Assembly: GCA_947066815.1 (NCBI GenBank)
Contig: CAMSZT010000032.1
Location: forward strand, 1-36,714
Length of the DNA: 36,714 nt
Origin: an uncultured Lachnotalea sp.
GTDB taxonomy: Bacteria; Bacillota; Clostridia; Lachnospirales; Lachnospiraceae
Direction of reading: 5' to 3'
In this document: one piece after another, positions 8,075 through 16,590 of the stretch
Layout of the letters: every line of letters starts with the position of its first letter
Position numbering within the stretch: position 1 is the stretch's first letter
Translations under genes and position numbers: made by a program
Notes under the pieces: model-generated
Told to the model about the DNA's origin: nothing
The model's input: only the letters and a program-made list of their open reading frames with translations
Databases searched by the model: none

Positions 8075-8515
8075 ATGAGAATAGAGTTAAAAAAGCAAAT
8101 TCTGCTGTTAGACATATTTTTGGTGTTAAGTCTGCTGAGTTATGCTCTGATGCTTTGCCTGACAAATAAAAACTTAAATTATATGGATGTTTCAGGTGAC
8201 AGCGAGCTGATCCAGCGTCGTTTTTTTCTCAAAAATATAGCAAATAGAATATGTGATGTAGGTGGTATCATTTATATCATCGGTTGTATAATGATTCTAA
8301 GATTCAATTCGTTGAAATTTATTCCCTTAAGGAAAATAGTTTTATGTTTTTTAGCTCAGGCATTTCTTATATTTACGAGTGTGGTTTTAATAGCGCTATT
8401 TGATATTGAGAATTTATCAGATTATCTTTTTCCTGTGTGGTCGATTTTGATCGGGCTGTTATTTTGTTTTTTTTACAGCTTGTTTAAATTGTATAGACAG
8501 CGCAAGGAAGAGTGA
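8075..8515 (+). CDS. Four-helix integral membrane protein, function unknown
   Basis: The 146-residue product shows four hydrophobic segments (about residues 9-29, 62-78, 87-108 and 118-137) with a basic C-terminal tail LYRQRKEE. The start follows GAGGAGGGA. It shares the A+T-rich composition of the secreted-protein gene upstream and has its own promoter. Size and topology resemble small immunity or accessory membrane proteins next to secreted peptides, but I recognise no family. Confidence 0.6.
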   Translation: MRIELKKQILLLDIFLVLSLLSYALMLCLTNKNLNYMDVSGDSELIQRRFFLKNIANRICDVGGIIYIIGCIMILRFNSLKFIPLRKIVLCFLAQAFLIFTSVVLIALFDIENLSDYLFPVWSILIGLLFCFFYSLFKLYRQRKEE

Positions 8516-8552
8516 ATTTGTTGAAAAATAGAGTTGCCATGGAGGAGATTGG

Positions 8553-9528
8553 ATGAAACGCTGTTACCTGGTGTTTGATCTGGACCGTGCGGAGGAGTAC
8601 CGGCTGGATCTCAATGAGCTGTCAGAGGAAGATCTGGAGGCCTATCTGAGGCTGGCGGCGGAGGGGGAGAGCGCGCGCGGCAATCAGGGGTTTACCCCCG
8701 TGAGCTGCCTGAACTACAGACCCGGCCCGGATTATGAGGAATCCGGCTGCGAGTTCATCGCCTTTGATGTCAGCGGAGAGGTTCCGGTGGCAAAAAATAT
8801 TTTGTACGAGGAGCCGTATCTCGAAAGGATGCGCACCCTGACAAAATGGCGGGAGGAGGGCCTGATCGTACTGGACGGGGGAAGGGCCGTGGAGGAAGGA
8901 AACTTTTTGGCAGATACGGTCTATTCCTATTCGCCTGAGTCGGCAGAGCATCAGATCGCGCGGCGTTCGCCGAAGACCACGGACAGGCTGCGGGCGGTGG
9001 CATTTCCTCGAATGAACGGTATTTACGGCAGGGGAACGAAGACGGGGGATCGCCGCCTCCAGTGAGCACAGGGAAGAGGCCTTTGACGTACTGGCGGAGA
9101 TCTACAGTGATGCCGGGCTTTCCAATGCCCTGGTGTACGGGACGGAGGGGAAGGACTACGAGCTGGTGGACGGGCGCGTGGTGAGAGACGAAAAGTCCAC
9201 GGGAGAATATGAAAAAATGTATTTTGGGAATCCTTTTCTGACACTGCCGGACAGCAACGATTCGCCTGATAAAACCCAGGGCTTGTACGAGGCGGCGGGG
9301 ACGCGCCCCCTGTCCGGACTCACGGGCTGGACCTTTGACCCCTCGGAGGTGGAGACGGAACTGAACCGGCTGAATGACTGCTGGCTGGAACACAACGAGT
9401 TCTTTTATGGGGGGAGCCGGGACTGGGAAGCAGAACTGGAGGAGCTGCGCGGGGAGACGGAGAGGATCGGGATCGACCGTGTGGTGGAGGAGATGAACGC
9501 CCAGATAAAGGAGTGGGAGGACAGATGA
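8553..9528 (+). pseudogene. 5'-truncated, frameshifted extracellular solute-binding protein remnant
   Basis: The frame from ATG 8553 runs to 9065 and resumes in another frame through 9528. Joined at the five-G run 9044-9048 (one G fewer), it reads GIYGRGTKT-GIAASSEHREEAFDVLAE, a smooth match to carbohydrate-type family 1 solute-binding proteins. The distal part has SNALVYGTEGKDYELVDG and a C-terminal region like the DUF3502 domain of LplA-type lipoproteins. The signal peptide, lipobox and first domain, about 40% of a usual 500-residue protein, are missing; the truncation lies at the edge of the A+T-rich patch. A ribosome-binding site GGAGGAG precedes 8553, so a fragment could still be made. 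No permease genes are adjacent. Confidence 0.75.
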
Positions 9529-9857
9529 GAAAAAGGTTTTTTGCGGCGGCCGTTCTGATCCTGTTCAATCTGGAGACCGGAGAAACGGCAGAGATCGCCC
9601 GGATGGAGCTTTGGGACCTATATGTTGAAAAGGAATTAAAGATCCTGATCGACACAGACGGACAGACCTGGCAGTATACGGACGGCGGGGAGCTGAAACT
9701 GATCCGGGAGGAGAAGGAGCTGATGATCCCCCGCGGAGGAAAAGGGGAGCTCTTGGTGGGGACCAGGGACTATCAGGACCTGGTATACATGGAGAAAGAG
9801 GATTTCCTTGCGGGAAAGGATAACTGGACGGTTGTCAGGGAAGCGGGCGGGCAGTGA
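9525..9857 (+). CDS. Small protein of unknown function
   Basis: The 110-residue frame overlaps the stop of the solute-binding remnant by four bases (ATGA). Its N-terminus MRKRFFAAAVLILF is hydrophobic but short and has no obvious cleavage site. The rest is charged and mixed alpha/beta. I recognise no domain. The overlap suggests translational coupling in the ancestral operon; since the upstream gene is broken, this gene may also be decaying. A short inverted repeat, CGGGCAG (9848-9854) with CTGCCCG (9868-9874), spans its stop codon and may weakly terminate transcription. Confidence 0.45.
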   Translation: MRKRFFAAAVLILFNLETGETAEIARMELWDLYVEKELKILIDTDGQTWQYTDGGELKLIREEKELMIPRGGKGELLVGTRDYQDLVYMEKEDFLAGKDNWTVVREAGGQ

Positions 9858-9957
9858 AACAGGCGGTCTGCCCGTATTTATGCACACGGGGCAGAAAAAT
9901 GCTGCTGCGCGGCCTGCCCCGTTCCCGCAAAGTTCACAAAAGCTCTGCGGAAAGTAC

Positions 9958-9986
9958 TTGCATTTGAGTCTCTGCTGTGGTATAAT
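9958..9986 (+). promoter_or_regulatory. Promoter of rpmE
   Basis: TTGCAT (9958-9963) and a perfect TATAAT (9981-9986) are separated by 17 bases. The start codon at 10066 lies about 75 bases further on. Confidence 0.75.
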
Positions 9987-10065
9987 GATGTTCGCTGTTT
10001 GATCATGAAGATAGGCGGATTTCGTCCGTCAATGGATAGAAACTGCAGTGAGAGAGGTGAAAGAC

Positions 10066-10275
10066 ATGAGAGAGGGGATCCATCCTGAGTACCATCAGGC
10101 AAAGGTGGTGTGCAACTGCGGCAATGAGTTCGTGACCGGTTCCACAAAGGGGGACATTCACGTGGAGATCTGTTCCAAGTGCCATCCGTTCTACACGGGG
10201 CAGCAGAAGGCAGCGTCTGCGAGAGGCCGCATTGAGAAGTTTAACCGCAAGTACGGGGTAAACGCAGGGAAATAG
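10066..10275 (+). CDS. rpmE: 50S ribosomal protein L31 (zinc-binding form)
   Basis: The 69-residue product is a full-length L31, a component of the large ribosomal subunit near the inter-subunit bridge. It begins [16 protein letters not shown] and has four cysteines, C16, C18, C36 and C39 (CNC and CSKC). These define the zinc-binding class rather than the cysteine-free paralogue made in zinc starvation. I chose ATG 10066 over an upstream in-frame start because it sits behind AGAGAGGTGA and gives the family's usual N-terminus. It has its own promoter and a strong terminator, so it is probably monocistronic. Confidence 0.95.
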   Translation: MREGIHPEYHQAKVVCNCGNEFVTGSTKGDIHVEICSKCHPFYTGQQKAASARGRIEKFNRKYGVNAGK

Positions 10276-10292
10276 GCATTGCCCGGGGGATG

Positions 10293-10331
10293 AGGTTGAG
10301 ATTTCGGATACTTTGGAATCTCAACCTTTTT
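10293..10331 (+). terminator. Rho-independent terminator of rpmE
   Basis: AGGTTGAGATT (10293-10303) pairs perfectly with AATCTCAACCT (10317-10327) around a 13-base loop, followed by a T-run to 10331. Confidence 0.9.
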
Positions 10332-10495
10332 GTTATGCGCAGGCCCGCACAGAGGAATATGCCGCAAGAGCGGCGTGCGGGGCTTCGTTTTGTTTCGGTC
10401 GGTGCTGAACGTGTGCCATCGGTACACGGCACCGCGCAGCGGGCAGGGGCGGATGTTCCTTCCCTGCTCGACCATACAGGAGAGGAGTTGACCGG

Positions 10496-11557
10496 ATGAA
10501 ATCATCAGGGATCGGCGGCCAGGCGGTCATCGAGGGCGTCATGATGCAGAATCAGGACGTGTACGCAGTGGCGGTGCGGAAGCCGGACGGGGAAATCGAG
10601 GTGGCGAAGGACACCTGGCTGACCTTTACGAAAAAGCATAAGGCGTTCAATATCCCCTTTGTCAGAGGGATCTTTAATTTTATCGATTCCATGCGGCTGG
10701 GGATGAAGATCCTGACCTTTTCCGCCGGCTTTTATGAAGAGGAGGAAGAGGCGGGGGCCGGCGGAGGCAGCGCGGCGGAGAAGAGCCGGAAGACTGCCGG
10801 CGTGCAGAAAGAGAAAGACGGGAAAGAGGAGAGAGACGGGCAGGATAAAAAAGACGGGAACGGTGAAAAAGGAGAGAGCCTGCTCATGGGGCTTGCCATG
10901 GCGCTGGCGCTGGTGCTTGCCCTGGGGATCTTTTTTGTGCTTCCCATGTTCCTGTCGAACCTGTTCCGGACCTTTGTCACCTCCAGGGCGCTCATGGGGC
11001 TGATCGAGGGGGTGATCCGCCTGGGGATCTTTGTGGGCTATGTGCTCCTGATCTCCCTCATGAAGGACATCCGCCGGGTGTTCATGTACCACGGGGCCGA
11101 GCACAAGTGCATCAACTGTGTGGAGCACGGGCTGGACCTGACGGTGGAAAATGTGAGGAAGAGCTCCAAGCAGCACAAGCGCTGCGGCACCAGCTTCCTG
11201 CTCTTCGTGGTATTTGTGAGCATCCTGTTCTCCATGGTGATCCAGGTGGACAATGTGTGGATGAAGATTTCTCTGAGGATCCTCCTGATCCCGGTCATTG
11301 CGGGGATCTCCTATGAGATCTTAAAGCTTGCCGGCAGGAGCGACAACTGGCTCGTCAACCTGATCAGCAAGCCCGGGCTCCTTCTCCAGCGGCTGACCAC
11401 CAGGGAGCCGGAGGACGACATGATCGAGGTGGCCATCCGCTCCGTGGAGGAGGTCTTTGACTGGAGGGCCTATGAGGCGGAGAATTTCGGAAAGGCCTTC
11501 CCGGAAGAGACGGAGGGGAAGGCTTCCGGCGCATCCTCTGCCTCCGGCGGGGCGTGA
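10496..11557 (+). CDS. yqhQ: DUF1385 membrane protein (YqhQ-like)
   Basis: This 353-residue protein matches the DUF1385/YqhQ family, usually found next to prmC and prfA in Firmicutes; its biochemical role is not settled. The signature N-terminus GGQAVIEGVMMQ is present, as is the MYHGAEHKCINCVEHG segment with possible metal ligands. Four hydrophobic helices lie between about residues 130 and 280. A lysine/glutamate-rich low-complexity insert (about residues 80-120) separates the N-terminal domain from the first helices. GGAGAGGAG precedes the ATG. The stop overlaps the prmC start (TGATG), indicating translational coupling. Confidence 0.9.
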   Translation: MKSSGIGGQAVIEGVMMQNQDVYAVAVRKPDGEIEVAKDTWLTFTKKHKAFNIPFVRGIFNFIDSMRLGMKILTFSAGFYEEEEEAGAGGGSAAEKSRKTAGVQKEKDGKEERDGQDKKDGNGEKGESLLMGLAMALALVLALGIFFVLPMFLSNLFRTFVTSRALMGLIEGVIRLGIFVGYVLLISLMKDIRRVFMYHGAEHKCINCVEHGLDLTVENVRKSSKQHKRCGTSFLLFVVFVSILFSMVIQVDNVWMKISLRILLIPVIAGISYEILKLAGRSDNWLVNLISKPGLLLQRLTTREPEDDMIEVAIRSVEEVFDWRAYEAENFGKAFPEETEGKASGASSASGGA

Positions 11558-12540
11558 TGACCTGCCGGGAGCTCCTCCGGGAGGGGGAGGACGCCCTCCT
11601 GGCGGCGGGAGTGCCGGATGGAGAGCTGGATGCCTGGTATCTGTTTTCCGGCTGCTTTTCCATGGACAGGGGGAGATATCTCCTTTGTACGGAGACGGAG
11701 CTTTCCGGGGCGGCTGCGGAGGAGTTTCGGCGGCTTGTGCGGCGGAGGGCGGAGCGGATCCCCCTGCAGCATCTTCTGAAGAGCCAGGAGTTTATGGGGC
11801 TTTCCTTTTTTGTCGACGGGCATGTGCTCATTCCCAGACAGGACACGGAGACGCTGGTGGAGACGGTCCTCGCGGGAGAGCGGGCGCGGGCCCTGGCAGA
11901 CCCGGCGGAAAAGGAGGGGCGGCCTTATCGGATCCTGGATCTTTGTACCGGATCCGGCTGTGTCGGACTGAGCCTGGCCGTGTATCTGCAAAAAAGCAGG
12001 GCGGCAGCCGGGAAGAAGCCGGGAGAGGGCAGAAGACCGGGGAAGGAGAGGGAGACAGACGGCGGCAGGATCCCGGGGGCCGGGAAGAGGCCAGGCGGCA
12101 TGGAGGTCGTCCTCGCCGATATTTCCCCGGAGGCCCTCCTGGCGGCGGAGGAAAACATCCGGCGCCTTGGTATGGGGGAGATCTGCCGGACCGTGGAGTC
12201 GGATCTGTTTGACGTTTTTTCGGGGGAACGGTTTGACTGCATTGTCTGCAATCCGCCCTATATCCCCAGCGGCGAGATCGAAACTCTCATGCCGGAGGTG
12301 CGGGACCATGAACCAAGGATCGCCCTGGACGGGAGCCCGGACGGCCTGGCCTTTTACCGGAGGATCGCGGCGGAGGCGGCAGGGCACCTGATGCCGGGCG
12401 GCCGGATCTATCTGGAGATCGGCTGGGACCAGGGGAAGACGGTGCCGGAAATCCTCCGGAAAGCCGGCTTTCTTCATATAGAAGTACGGAAGGATCTGGC
12501 CGGGAACGACCGGGTCGTGAAGGCCGATGGCGGAATATAG
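11557..12540 (+). CDS. prmC: Peptide chain release factor N5-glutamine methyltransferase
   Basis: PrmC methylates the glutamine of the GGQ loop in release factors using S-adenosylmethionine. The 327-residue product has the helical N-terminal domain, the SAM motif DLCTGSGCVGLSLA and the catalytic CNPPYIP motif that binds the glutamine. ATG 11557 overlaps the yqhQ stop. Its substrate gene prfA follows about 250 bases downstream, the usual pairing. An arginine/glycine/glutamate-rich insert of about 35 residues lies between motif I and the next strand (around 12000-12100). It looks like a surface loop expansion and does not touch catalytic motifs. Confidence 0.93.
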   Translation: MTCRELLREGEDALLAAGVPDGELDAWYLFSGCFSMDRGRYLLCTETELSGAAAEEFRRLVRRRAERIPLQHLLKSQEFMGLSFFVDGHVLIPRQDTETLVETVLAGERARALADPAEKEGRPYRILDLCTGSGCVGLSLAVYLQKSRAAAGKKPGEGRRPGKERETDGGRIPGAGKRPGGMEVVLADISPEALLAAEENIRRLGMGEICRTVESDLFDVFSGERFDCIVCNPPYIPSGEIETLMPEVRDHEPRIALDGSPDGLAFYRRIAAEAAGHLMPGGRIYLEIGWDQGKTVPEILRKAGFLHIEVRKDLAGNDRVVKADGGI

Positions 12541-12545
12541 CAGAC

Positions 12546-12756
12546 AGGCGATTGCGAAATGCAAAAACTTGTTGAATATTCTGACGATATTTCCGGGAAA
12601 AGCCCTCTGCGCCGTGGAGGCAAGACTAGGGAAGACAGGAGGGGCGAATCCCGAGTGGCTTCTGCGGTTCTGGGCTTGCCGGAACGTTTGGCGCTGCAGG
12701 CTTTGGACGGACATATTGTCAGAATATTTTTGAAATTTTATGTTTCGCAATTGCCT
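12546..12756. repeat. Palindromic intergenic repeat, element 1
   Basis: Outer arms AGGCGATTGCGAAA (12546-12559) and TTTCGCAATTGCCT (12743-12756) pair at 13 positions plus one G-U. Inner arms 12574-12590 and 12713-12729 pair over 17 positions with two G-U. The stretch 12691-12716 is identical to 16486-16511 over 26 bases. The element fills the prmC-prfA gap and would fold into a long cruciform or RNA hairpin. It encodes no transposase, so it is MITE-like or an oversized REP-like repeat. Confidence 0.75.
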
Positions 12757-12789
12757 AAAAAATAGCAGAGAAGAAAAGGAGGGGCAGCC

Positions 12790-13860
12790 ATGTTTGACAG
12801 ACTGGATGATATTCTGATCCGGTTCGAGGAGATCTTGGAAGAACTGAACAACCCTTACGTGGTGGAGGATCAGACGAAGTTCCGGAAGCTTATGAAGGAG
12901 CAGACGGAGCTCTCTCCCGTGGTGGAGGCTTATAAAGAATACAAAGGGGCGAAGCAGGACGCGGAGGACAGCCTTTCCATGCTGGAGGAGGAGAGCGACG
13001 GGGAGATGCGGGAGATGCTCAAGGAGGAACTCTCCTCGGCCCGGGAAAAGATCGAGGAGCTTGAGAAGCGGCTGAAGGTGCTCTTGCTCCCGAAGGATCC
13101 CAATGACGACAAGAACGTGATCGTGGAGATCCGCGCGGGGGCGGGCGGGGATGAGGCGGCCCTCTTTGCGGCGGAGATCTACCGGATGTACGCCCATTAC
13201 GTGGAGACGAGGCGGTGGAAGCTGGAGCTCATGGAGGCGGACGAGATCGGGATCGGGGGCATGAAGAGCGTGACCTTCATGATCCGGGGACAGGGCGCCT
13301 ATTCCGTCATGAAATATGAGTCCGGGGTCCACCGGGTGCAGCGGGTGCCGGAGACGGAATCCGGCGGCCGGATCCATACCTCCACCATCACCGTGGCGGT
13401 CATGCCGGAGGCGGAGGACGTGGACGTCCAGATCGACGAGAAGGACATCCGCATCGACGTCATGCGGGCTTCCGGAAACGGCGGCCAGTGCGTCAACACC
13501 ACCGATTCGGCGGTGCGGCTGACCCATTATCCTACCGGGATCGTGGTCTACAGCCAGACGGAAAAGTCCCAGCTCCAGAACAAGGCCAAGGCCTTTGCCC
13601 TGCTCCGGGCGAAGCTCTACGACATCGAGTGTCAGAAGGCCCACGACGCGGAGGCGGAGGCCAGGAGGAGCCAGATTGGTACCGGGGACCGCTCCGAGAA
13701 GATCCGTACCTACAATTTCCCCCAGGGGAGGGTCACGGACCACCGCATCGGCCTGACCCTTTATAAGCTGGATAAGATCATGAACGGGGATATCCAGGAG
13801 ATCATCGACGCCTGCATCGCGGCAGATCAGGCGGCGAAGCTCACAAAGCTGGGAGAATGA
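12790..13860 (+). CDS. prfA: Peptide chain release factor 1
   Basis: RF1 recognises UAA and UAG and triggers peptide release at the ribosomal peptidyl-transferase centre. The 356-residue length is standard. The GGQ motif is at residues 231-233 within [16 protein letters not shown], the target of PrmC. The codon-recognition tripeptide is PET in RVPETES, a variant of the P-x-T motif that separates RF1 from RF2 (SPF). A strong AAAAGGAGGGG site precedes the ATG. The repeat element upstream separates it from prmC, so expression may depend on read-through or on an unseen promoter. Confidence 0.96.
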   Translation: MFDRLDDILIRFEEILEELNNPYVVEDQTKFRKLMKEQTELSPVVEAYKEYKGAKQDAEDSLSMLEEESDGEMREMLKEELSSAREKIEELEKRLKVLLLPKDPNDDKNVIVEIRAGAGGDEAALFAAEIYRMYAHYVETRRWKLELMEADEIGIGGMKSVTFMIRGQGAYSVMKYESGVHRVQRVPETESGGRIHTSTITVAVMPEAEDVDVQIDEKDIRIDVMRASGNGGQCVNTTDSAVRLTHYPTGIVVYSQTEKSQLQNKAKAFALLRAKLYDIECQKAHDAEAEARRSQIGTGDRSEKIRTYNFPQGRVTDHRIGLTLYKLDKIMNGDIQEIIDACIAADQAAKLTKLGE

Positions 13861-13909
13861 GCGGGTACGGGAGGCCGGCATCTGCGGGAAGTCCAAACGG
13901 CTGGAGGCC

Positions 13910-14617
13910 ATGCAGATCCTCCTCAAGCGGAAGGGGGAGGCGGCTCCCGGCCCCATGGAGACCCAGGCGGGGATCTATCATGCCGGAGAGGGACCGCTTG
14001 TCTGCATCGATCCCGGCCATCAGGCGGTGGAGGACAATGGGCAGGAGCTCATCGGGCCGGGGGCGTCCCGGACCAAGAAAAAGGTTTCCTACGGCACGGC
14101 GGGAAAAGCATCCGGGCTGGATGAGTCGGAACTCAACCTGGCGGTATCCTTAAAACTGCAGGACGAGCTCCTCGCCAGGGGCTATCAGGTCCTGATGGTG
14201 CGGGAGACAAACCGGGTGAACATCAGCAATTCCAAGCGGGCGGCCATTGCCGGTCAGGCCGGAGCGGACGTGTTTGTCCGGATCCATGCCAACGGCTCCG
14301 ACGATCCTTCGGATACCGGTTCCATGACGATCTGCCCCACGCCCGCAAATCCTTACTGCGGGGGGATCTACCGGGCGAGCCGGAGGCTTTCCGACTGTAT
14401 CTTAGACCATATGACGGCCTCCAGCAGATTCAAGAGCAACGGTGTGCGGGAGACGGATACCATGAGCGGGATCAACTGGAGCCAGGTTCCGGTGACGATC
14501 GTGGAGATGGGATATATGAGCAACAGGGATGAGGATCTTAAGATGGTGTCGGATTCCTGTCAGAGGAGGATCGTGCAGGGGATCGCGGCCGGGATCGACG
14601 CATACTGCGGCCGGTGA
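13910..14617 (+). CDS. N-acetylmuramoyl-L-alanine amidase (Amidase_3) without visible signal peptide
   Basis: The product has the complete zinc-amidase core that cleaves the bond between muramic acid and L-alanine in peptidoglycan. It has the first histidine in CIDPGHQ, the glutamate in DESELNLAVSLKL, the second histidine in VRIHANG and the catalytic glutamate in IVEMGYMSN. The domain fills almost the whole 235 residues. No signal peptide or membrane helix precedes it. The frame is open back into the end of prfA, but the 50-base gap offers no other canonical start, and the GGAGG before ATG 13910 is too close to be ideal. Either a non-canonical start is used, or the secretion signal was lost, or the enzyme is exported by another route. 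Confidence 0.85.
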   Translation: MQILLKRKGEAAPGPMETQAGIYHAGEGPLVCIDPGHQAVEDNGQELIGPGASRTKKKVSYGTAGKASGLDESELNLAVSLKLQDELLARGYQVLMVRETNRVNISNSKRAAIAGQAGADVFVRIHANGSDDPSDTGSMTICPTPANPYCGGIYRASRRLSDCILDHMTASSRFKSNGVRETDTMSGINWSQVPVTIVEMGYMSNRDEDLKMVSDSCQRRIVQGIAAGIDAYCGR

Positions 14618-14662
14618 TCCTGCGGGCATCGCAGGTATCCGGGAGTTGAACGAGGGAGAAAA

Positions 14663-14911
14663 GTGATTCGGGTATTTATTTGTCCGGAATGTGGAAAGAC
14701 GAGGCTGGTGTCCAAGCTGCTCAGGGCGGACTGCCGCCGCTGCGGGGCTGCCATGCGCCTCTGTGATATTCCCTATTCAAAATGGGTGGAGCTTAGCGAG
14801 GAGGAGCGGGAGGCGGTATCCGGACGTCTGACGCATTTGAAGGAAGAGGAACAGACGGGGCGGGACACCGGCCGCAGCGAGGGCGGTGCGTCTTACCGCC
14901 CCGGAGGATGA
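14663..14911 (+). CDS. Small zinc-ribbon protein
   Basis: The 82-residue product starts at GTG 14663 after CGAGGGAGAAAA. It has two cysteine pairs, CPEC (residues 7-10) and CRRC (24-27), which form a probable zinc ribbon, then an acidic helix and a disordered tail. Such small zinc-ribbon proteins near prfA and amidase genes have no established role. The stop overlaps a possible upstream start of the aldehyde dehydrogenase gene (ATGA at 14908). Confidence 0.6.
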   Translation: MIRVFICPECGKTRLVSKLLRADCRRCGAAMRLCDIPYSKWVELSEEEREAVSGRLTHLKEEEQTGRDTGRSEGGASYRPGG

Positions 14912-14955
14912 AGTCAGAAAAAAATGAGACAGAGGGATTTGGGACAGGAGGAAAC

Positions 14956-16365
14956 ATGAGGCAGGAAAACAGGCGCCCGGGGGCGTCAGGCGGGACGGAC
15001 ATCGGAACGATCGTAAAGAAACAGAGGGAGTATCAGGCTCTCGGGGGAACAGGATCCCTGGTTTTCCGGCTGGATGTGCTGGATAAACTGGGGCTGGAGA
15101 TCCGGAAACGGGAGGACAGGATCCGGGAGGCCCTGAAGGCAGACCTGAATAAATCAAGATTTGAATCCTATATGACGGAGACGGGGCTGGTGCTCTCCGA
15201 GATCAGCCATATGAAGCGGCATCTGAGAAGTTATGCCGGGAAAAAACGGCATATGACTCCACTGGCACAGTTCCACGGGAAGAGCTTCACGATGCGGGAG
15301 CCTTACGGGGTGGTCCTGATCATGTCCCCCTGGAATTATCCCTTTATGCTGTGCATCGAGCCGCTGGTGGGGGCGATCGCGGCGGGGAACTGCTGTGTTT
15401 TAAAGCCCTCGGCCTACGCGCCGGCCGTCTCCGCGGTCATCAAGGAGCTGATCGGAGCGGTGTTCCCTCCGGAATATGTCGCGGTGGTGGAGGGAGGCCG
15501 GGAAGAGAATGAGGCTCTTTTGGAGCAGCGGTTTGATTACATCTTCTTTACCGGCGGCGTGAAGGTGGGGAGGCTGGTCATGGAGAAGGCCGCCCGCCAC
15601 CTGACTCCGGTGACCCTGGAGCTGGGAGGGAAAAGCCCCTGCATCATCGACGAGACGGCAGATCTAAAGACGGCGGCAAAACGCCTGGCCTTCGGGAAGT
15701 TCCTGAATGCGGGACAGACCTGTGTGGCGCCGGATTACCTCCTCATCCAGGAGCAGGTGAAAGAGCCTTTTTTAGAGATTTTTGAGAAGACCGTGGAACA
15801 GATGTACGGGGAGGAGCCCCTGGAGAACCCGGACTATCCGAAGATCATAAATGAAAAACATTTTGACCGGATAAGCGGGCTTTTGGAGGGGACGGCGCCC
15901 CGGACCGGCGGGAAAAGGGACCGGGAAACCTTAAAGATCGCTCCGACTGTGCTGGATCTTCAGACGGCGGAGGCTCCCGTTATGCAGGAGGAGATCTTCG
16001 GCCCGGTGCTTCCGGTGCTCACCTTCCGGGAGATCAAGGAGGCGGAGAACTTTGTGCGGGAGCGGGAGAAGCCCCTGGCCTGCTATATCTTCACCAAAAA
16101 CCGGGCCACGGAGCGGCGTCTCCTCTCCTCCCTGAGCTTTGGCGGCGGCTGCGTCAACGACACCGTCATCCATCTCGCCACCTCCCGCATGGGCTTCGGC
16201 GGCGTGGGGATGAGCGGGATGGGGAGCTATCACGGAAAGAAGAGCTTCGAGACCTTCAGCCACGAAAAGAGCATTGTGAAGAAATACAACTGGATCGATC
16301 TGCCGATCCGCTACCAGCCCTACACGGAGAAGAAGGAACGGCTTCTGCGGTTCTTCCTCAAGTGA
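14956..16365 (+). CDS. NAD(P)-dependent aldehyde dehydrogenase (class 3 type)
   Basis: This 469-residue enzyme oxidises aldehydes to carboxylic acids with NAD(P)+. It has the class-3 signature SPWNYPF, the Rossmann segment FFTGGVKVGR, the general-base glutamate in LELGGKSP and the nucleophilic cysteine in NAGQTC. The C-terminal FGGVGMSGMGSYHGKKSFETFSH follows. The length matches short class 3 / fatty-aldehyde dehydrogenases. I chose ATG 14956 because AGGAGG lies six bases upstream; ATG 14908 would add 16 residues without a better site. The substrate cannot be told from sequence; aliphatic aldehydes are typical for the class. Confidence 0.9.
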   Translation: MRQENRRPGASGGTDIGTIVKKQREYQALGGTGSLVFRLDVLDKLGLEIRKREDRIREALKADLNKSRFESYMTETGLVLSEISHMKRHLRSYAGKKRHMTPLAQFHGKSFTMREPYGVVLIMSPWNYPFMLCIEPLVGAIAAGNCCVLKPSAYAPAVSAVIKELIGAVFPPEYVAVVEGGREENEALLEQRFDYIFFTGGVKVGRLVMEKAARHLTPVTLELGGKSPCIIDETADLKTAAKRLAFGKFLNAGQTCVAPDYLLIQEQVKEPFLEIFEKTVEQMYGEEPLENPDYPKIINEKHFDRISGLLEGTAPRTGGKRDRETLKIAPTVLDLQTAEAPVMQEEIFGPVLPVLTFREIKEAENFVREREKPLACYIFTKNRATERRLLSSLSFGGGCVNDTVIHLATSRMGFGGVGMSGMGSYHGKKSFETFSHEKSIVKKYNWIDLPIRYQPYTEKKERLLRFFLK

Positions 16366-16405
16366 TGACAGAGGGGCAGGTGCGCAAACTCAGGGTGCAG
16401 AGGGA

Positions 16406-16434
16406 TTGAAAGCGGAGTCCTTTTGTGATATTAT
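16406..16434 (+). promoter_or_regulatory. Promoter of the envelope gene block
   Basis: TTGAAA (16406-16411) and TATTAT (16429-16434) are 17 bases apart. Transcription would start near 16441, giving a leader of about 150 bases that contains repeat element 2. Confidence 0.6.
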
Positions 16435-16474
16435 CTTTTATGTTGCAGAGAAGCACATTTCAAACGGCCCCTCG

Positions 16475-16524
16475 GGGATATTCCGGCGCTGCAGGCTTTG
16501 GACGGACATATGCCGGAATATTCC
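16475..16524. repeat. Palindromic intergenic repeat, element 2 (short)
   Basis: GGGATATTCCGGC (16475-16487) pairs with GCCGGAATATTCC (16512-16524), 12 matches plus one G-U. Between them lies the core shared with element 1 (26 identical bases, 16486-16511). It sits in the leader of the sulfatase-like gene. Confidence 0.75.
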
Positions 16525-16590
16525 TTCGATCGATTTCACCTTTCGCGGTTACCTGGGAGCTTTTTACAGGATGGGAGGACAGAGGATTTC

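Noticed and set aside
12559-12765. Short plus-strand frames inside repeat element 1
   Set aside because: They arise from the palindrome, have no ribosome-binding site and no similarity to known proteins.
11470-13956. Very long minus-strand open frame (828 codons)
   Set aside because: It lies antisense to prmC, the repeat and prfA, has no family motifs, crosses the intergenic repeat and comes from the low stop frequency of G+C-rich DNA.
16498-16590. N-terminal extension of the sulfatase-like protein
   Set aside because: These codons come from repeat element 2 and its flank, have no ribosome-binding site, and ATG 16591 has a good one.
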